In this document: piece by piece, positions 62,013 through 64,000 of the stretch
Position numbering within the stretch: the stretch's first letter is position 1
Layout of the letters: every line of letters begins with the position of its first letter
Source: Flavobacteriaceae bacterium
Lineage (GTDB): Bacteria; Bacteroidota; Bacteroidia; Flavobacteriales; Flavobacteriaceae
Assembly: GCA_016649715.1 (NCBI GenBank)
Contig: JAENXC010000005.1
Coordinates: forward strand, 124,001 to 188,000
Direction of reading: 5' to 3'
Length of the DNA: 64,000 bases
The notes under the pieces: generated by a model
Databases searched by the model: none
Told to the model about the DNA's origin: nothing
The model's input: only the letters and a program-made list of their open reading frames with translations
Program-made: the position numbers and the translations under genes

Positions 62013-63346
62013 TCAACGATGAACCACCACTTGAAAATTGTCATAAGCGGTTTCTCCAAAAATCATCCTATAATCAAATGTTCCACCATTGCCCCCTGCG
62101 AAGCCCAATGCGGTCAAAAGTAGAGTATGCGTTCCGGCGGGGAGTTGTACATATCCATTGCCATTCAAGTAATAATAACCTGACGCATAGGTTCCGCCAG
62201 GACTATTCACGTCGGGATTGTTGGTGTAGGTGCCTGTATCCATGGCTATATAATTTGAGCTGCCATCAACAGATACCCAAGCCCGATACAGCCTTGAAGC
62301 CCCATCTAATATGGGACCACACCATTTGACCGGGTAAGCTGTACACTAAATTGATATGAAATATGTACCAACGATTCCTGTGTGAGCGTAACTGAAGTAT
62401 TGTAAATAGGGATGGTTACTCCTTCGCCCGTTGCAGATTGGATACTTATGCTGGGATTGATAAAATTAATGACGTTTATAGGCATAAAAGTTTGTATTAA
62501 TGGAGGTTGCAAGTTTAAGTCGCCATTGGCATCCACATAAACCGGTGAAGGATCTACTCCAATATTATGAATGCTATTGGCGTCGTTTAATCCATCAATC
62601 CGAACTGTGGAAGTACTACCAGCCACATGGAGTTCGGTTGCGGGAGCTGCAGTATTGATACCTACCCGGTTGGCACCGCCATCCACAAAAAGCATGTTGG
62701 GGTTGTCGTTGGTTTCTATTCGCGTATCAATATTAAAACCCCCTTCATTGATCACCAAAGCATCATTTGCGTCTTCCAATAATCGTATGAATTCCCGACC
62801 TCCCGCACTAAAAGCAAGTTGATCTGCGGAGGGTAGCCACATGCCCACATCCGAATCGGAAGCCCAACTATAAAAAGGGAGAGAATTCGTTCCATTTGCC
62901 ATGGCTTGTATTTGATCTGCGTTTCCTGGGATTCGAAGCCGATCTAGGCTGTTTGTTTTGAAGTCCAAATTCCGATCAATGGTAGTCCCCAAAAAATGGG
63001 TGCCATTGATGGTATTGTCATTCCCATCGGTTTCCCAGTAATTGTTGTTGGTTTGAAGGCGAACCCATTGAATACCATCCCAATAATAAAAACCCGTCAC
63101 TGTAGCAGGATTGGTATTATAAACTAAAAGACTTTCGGTGCTTCCTCCGGTAACCGGTGAAATTGAGCTGAGGTCCGGAATGTTTATCCGCGGAATCAAT
63201 AATCCTTTATCGGGGCTATCAATGTCCAGCATCGAACCCGCCCCAGGATTTATGGTATTAATCCCGACTTGTGCATTGATATGTGTTGAAAAAGCTATAA
63301 TAAAGCACAGGATTATACAATGTAAAACAGTGTAGTTGAGTTTCAT
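62013..63346 (-). pseudogene. Frameshifted secreted protein, flavobacterial tail-fibre-like family
   Basis: The 5' part (63346-62306, 346 residues) has a signal peptide (STHINAQ) and the common secreted-protein opening VGINTINPGAGSMLDIDS, then LLIPRINIPDL, WDGIQWVRL, and VGINTAAPATELHVAGS, ending prematurely after RSNGVVPY. In the next frame PILDGASRLYRAWVSVDG leads directly into MDTGTYTNNPDVNSPGGTYA and ends VVVHR at 62013. The two parts form one protein of about 444 residues if one base is restored near 62320. The region shows Gly/Asn-rich beta structure as in structural tail-fibre or collagen-like proteins. Either a real mutation or an assembly error. Confidence 0.7.
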
Positions 63347-63475
63347 AAGCCTGATTTTAAATGATTTGGGAATACAATATAATCAAATAAATCAGTTTAA
63401 ACGCAAATAAATTCGATAAAACGCATAGAGATTCGCAATTTTTATTGATATTAAGTTAAAAAACCCTAAATAGAA

Positions 63476-63498
63476 GCCCCTATGGAATACAAAGGGGC
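63476..63498 (-). terminator. Weak hairpin downstream of the partial sorting-domain gene
   Basis: GCCCCT pairs with AGGGGC across an eleven-base loop; T-rich sequence follows further along the minus strand. Modest evidence. Confidence 0.4.
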
Positions 63499-63537
63499 AT
63501 CTGCAAGTTGAAGGTTATTTACTATTGAGAATTTAAT

Positions 63538-64000
63538 CTATTCGATAATTAAACTTTTAATAATTCTATTGTTTTCAGAATATATGGTTATCCAATACAC
63601 GCCCGCATCGAATCTCGAAACATCAATTTGTGTAGTATTTCCATCCTGATTAATTGGAAACGTTCTTATAAGCCGACCTCTAAGGTCAAAAATATCTACT
63701 CTATTTAAAACTGAAAATCCGTTGTTTTGGATATTAAAAGTAGTTTCCGCTGGATTAGGATATACAATGATCTCATTTTCATTAAAAGTGGTCTCTGTTA
63801 TACTCAAATATTCTTCAACGGTCAGTTCAAAAGTACAACTACCAATATTCCCAGCAGCATCAATTGCGGTTAGGGTTATATCAATAATGCTGCCCCCGGT
63901 TACCACGGTACCTGCTGCCGGACTTTGTGACACTACGGGATTTGAAGTACAGTTATCAAAAACAATGGCGTCAACTGTATAATCCAGAAGGATATATTGA
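63538..64000 (-). CDS. Secreted protein with HYR-like repeat and type IX sorting domain (partial, N-terminus outside window)
   Basis: The frame is open from the window edge to the stop at 63538, about 154 codons. It shows a HYR-like domain (DNCTSNPVVSQSPAAG and ITLTAIDAAGNIGSCTFELTV, shortened) followed by a type A sorting domain (VYPNPAETTFNIQ ... GVYWITIYSENNRIIKSLIIE, shortened). It is exported by Sec, then by the type IX system. Large adhesins and enzymes carry many such repeats; the rest is outside the window. Confidence 0.85.
   Translation of the reverse strand, partial: QYILLDYTVDAIVFDNCTSNPVVSQSPAAGTVVTGGSIIDITLTAIDAAGNIGSCTFELTVEEYLSITETTFNENEIIVYPNPAETTFNIQNNGFSVLNRVDIFDLRGRLIRTFPINQDGNTTQIDVSRFDAGVYWITIYSENNRIIKSLIIE

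Overview
The window comes from a member of the Bacteroidota, almost certainly the family Flavobacteriaceae (a marine or aquatic gliding-type flavobacterium; I do not assign a genus). The evidence is the type IX secretion and gliding genes porV, porU and gldJ, two proteins with a type IX C-terminal sorting domain, a fused SecDF, a type 3 prolyl-tRNA synthetase, an E1-alpha/E2 pyruvate dehydrogenase pair, and repeated promoter boxes of the TTTG-N19-TAnnTTTG type instead of sigma70 boxes. There is no prophage, CRISPR array or large mobile element. This is core chromosome, and its unusual content is small dispersed repeats rather than accessory gene islands.

Layout. 1-1262: a partial NUC1 endonuclease and a RelE-type toxin/antitoxin pair. 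1.3-9.8 kb: oligopeptide permease, tail-specific protease, SurE, CoaD, S20, tRNA-Glu, ProS and a Gly/Tyr-rich lipoprotein. 10-19.6 kb: FadL-like porin, FolE, CysS, YidD, Lgt, a DUF192 lipoprotein and SecDF. 19.7-23.2 kb: a three-gene locus (lipoprotein, TonB-dependent receptor with a CxxxM plug motif, CxxxC membrane protein) that I read as copper acquisition. 23.4-30.1 kb: B12-dependent ribonucleotide reductase, DUF389 protein, mannose-1-phosphate guanylyltransferase, SprT-like protein and an SDR. 30.2-34 kb: PdhC, PdhA and cytidine deaminase. 34-42.5 kb: PorV, PorU, GldJ and MurF. 42.5-45.2 kb: two tRNA-Val genes, YitT and FolC. 45.2-49.8 kb: a sortilin-like BNR protein with a sorting domain, then TonB-like/ExbD/ExbB. 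49.9-58 kb: NhaD, an amino-acid dehydrogenase, AnmK, an acyl-CoA dehydrogenase, small lipoproteins and a porin. 58-64 kb: RnhB, a large lipoprotein, a decayed TapB-like gene, a frameshifted secreted protein and a partial sorting-domain protein.

How they fit together. Lgt, SecDF and YidD supply lipoprotein and membrane-protein export; PorU/PorV/GldJ carry sorting-domain proteins over the outer membrane; ExbB/ExbD/TonB-like proteins energise receptors such as the one at 20.6 kb. The rest is mostly house-keeping metabolism.

The most unusual signal is the repeat layer. Short palindromes occur both between genes and inside genes in frame (the PdhC linkers, the Lgt tail, NUC1, CysS and the BNR protein). 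Several spacers are filled by low-complexity fold-back arrays, each built from its own repeated word. A partial copy of a tRNA-Val 3' end is interrupted by a palindrome. Two gene decay events and a folC that seems to lack a normal start codon complete the picture. No clearly new multi-gene system was found.
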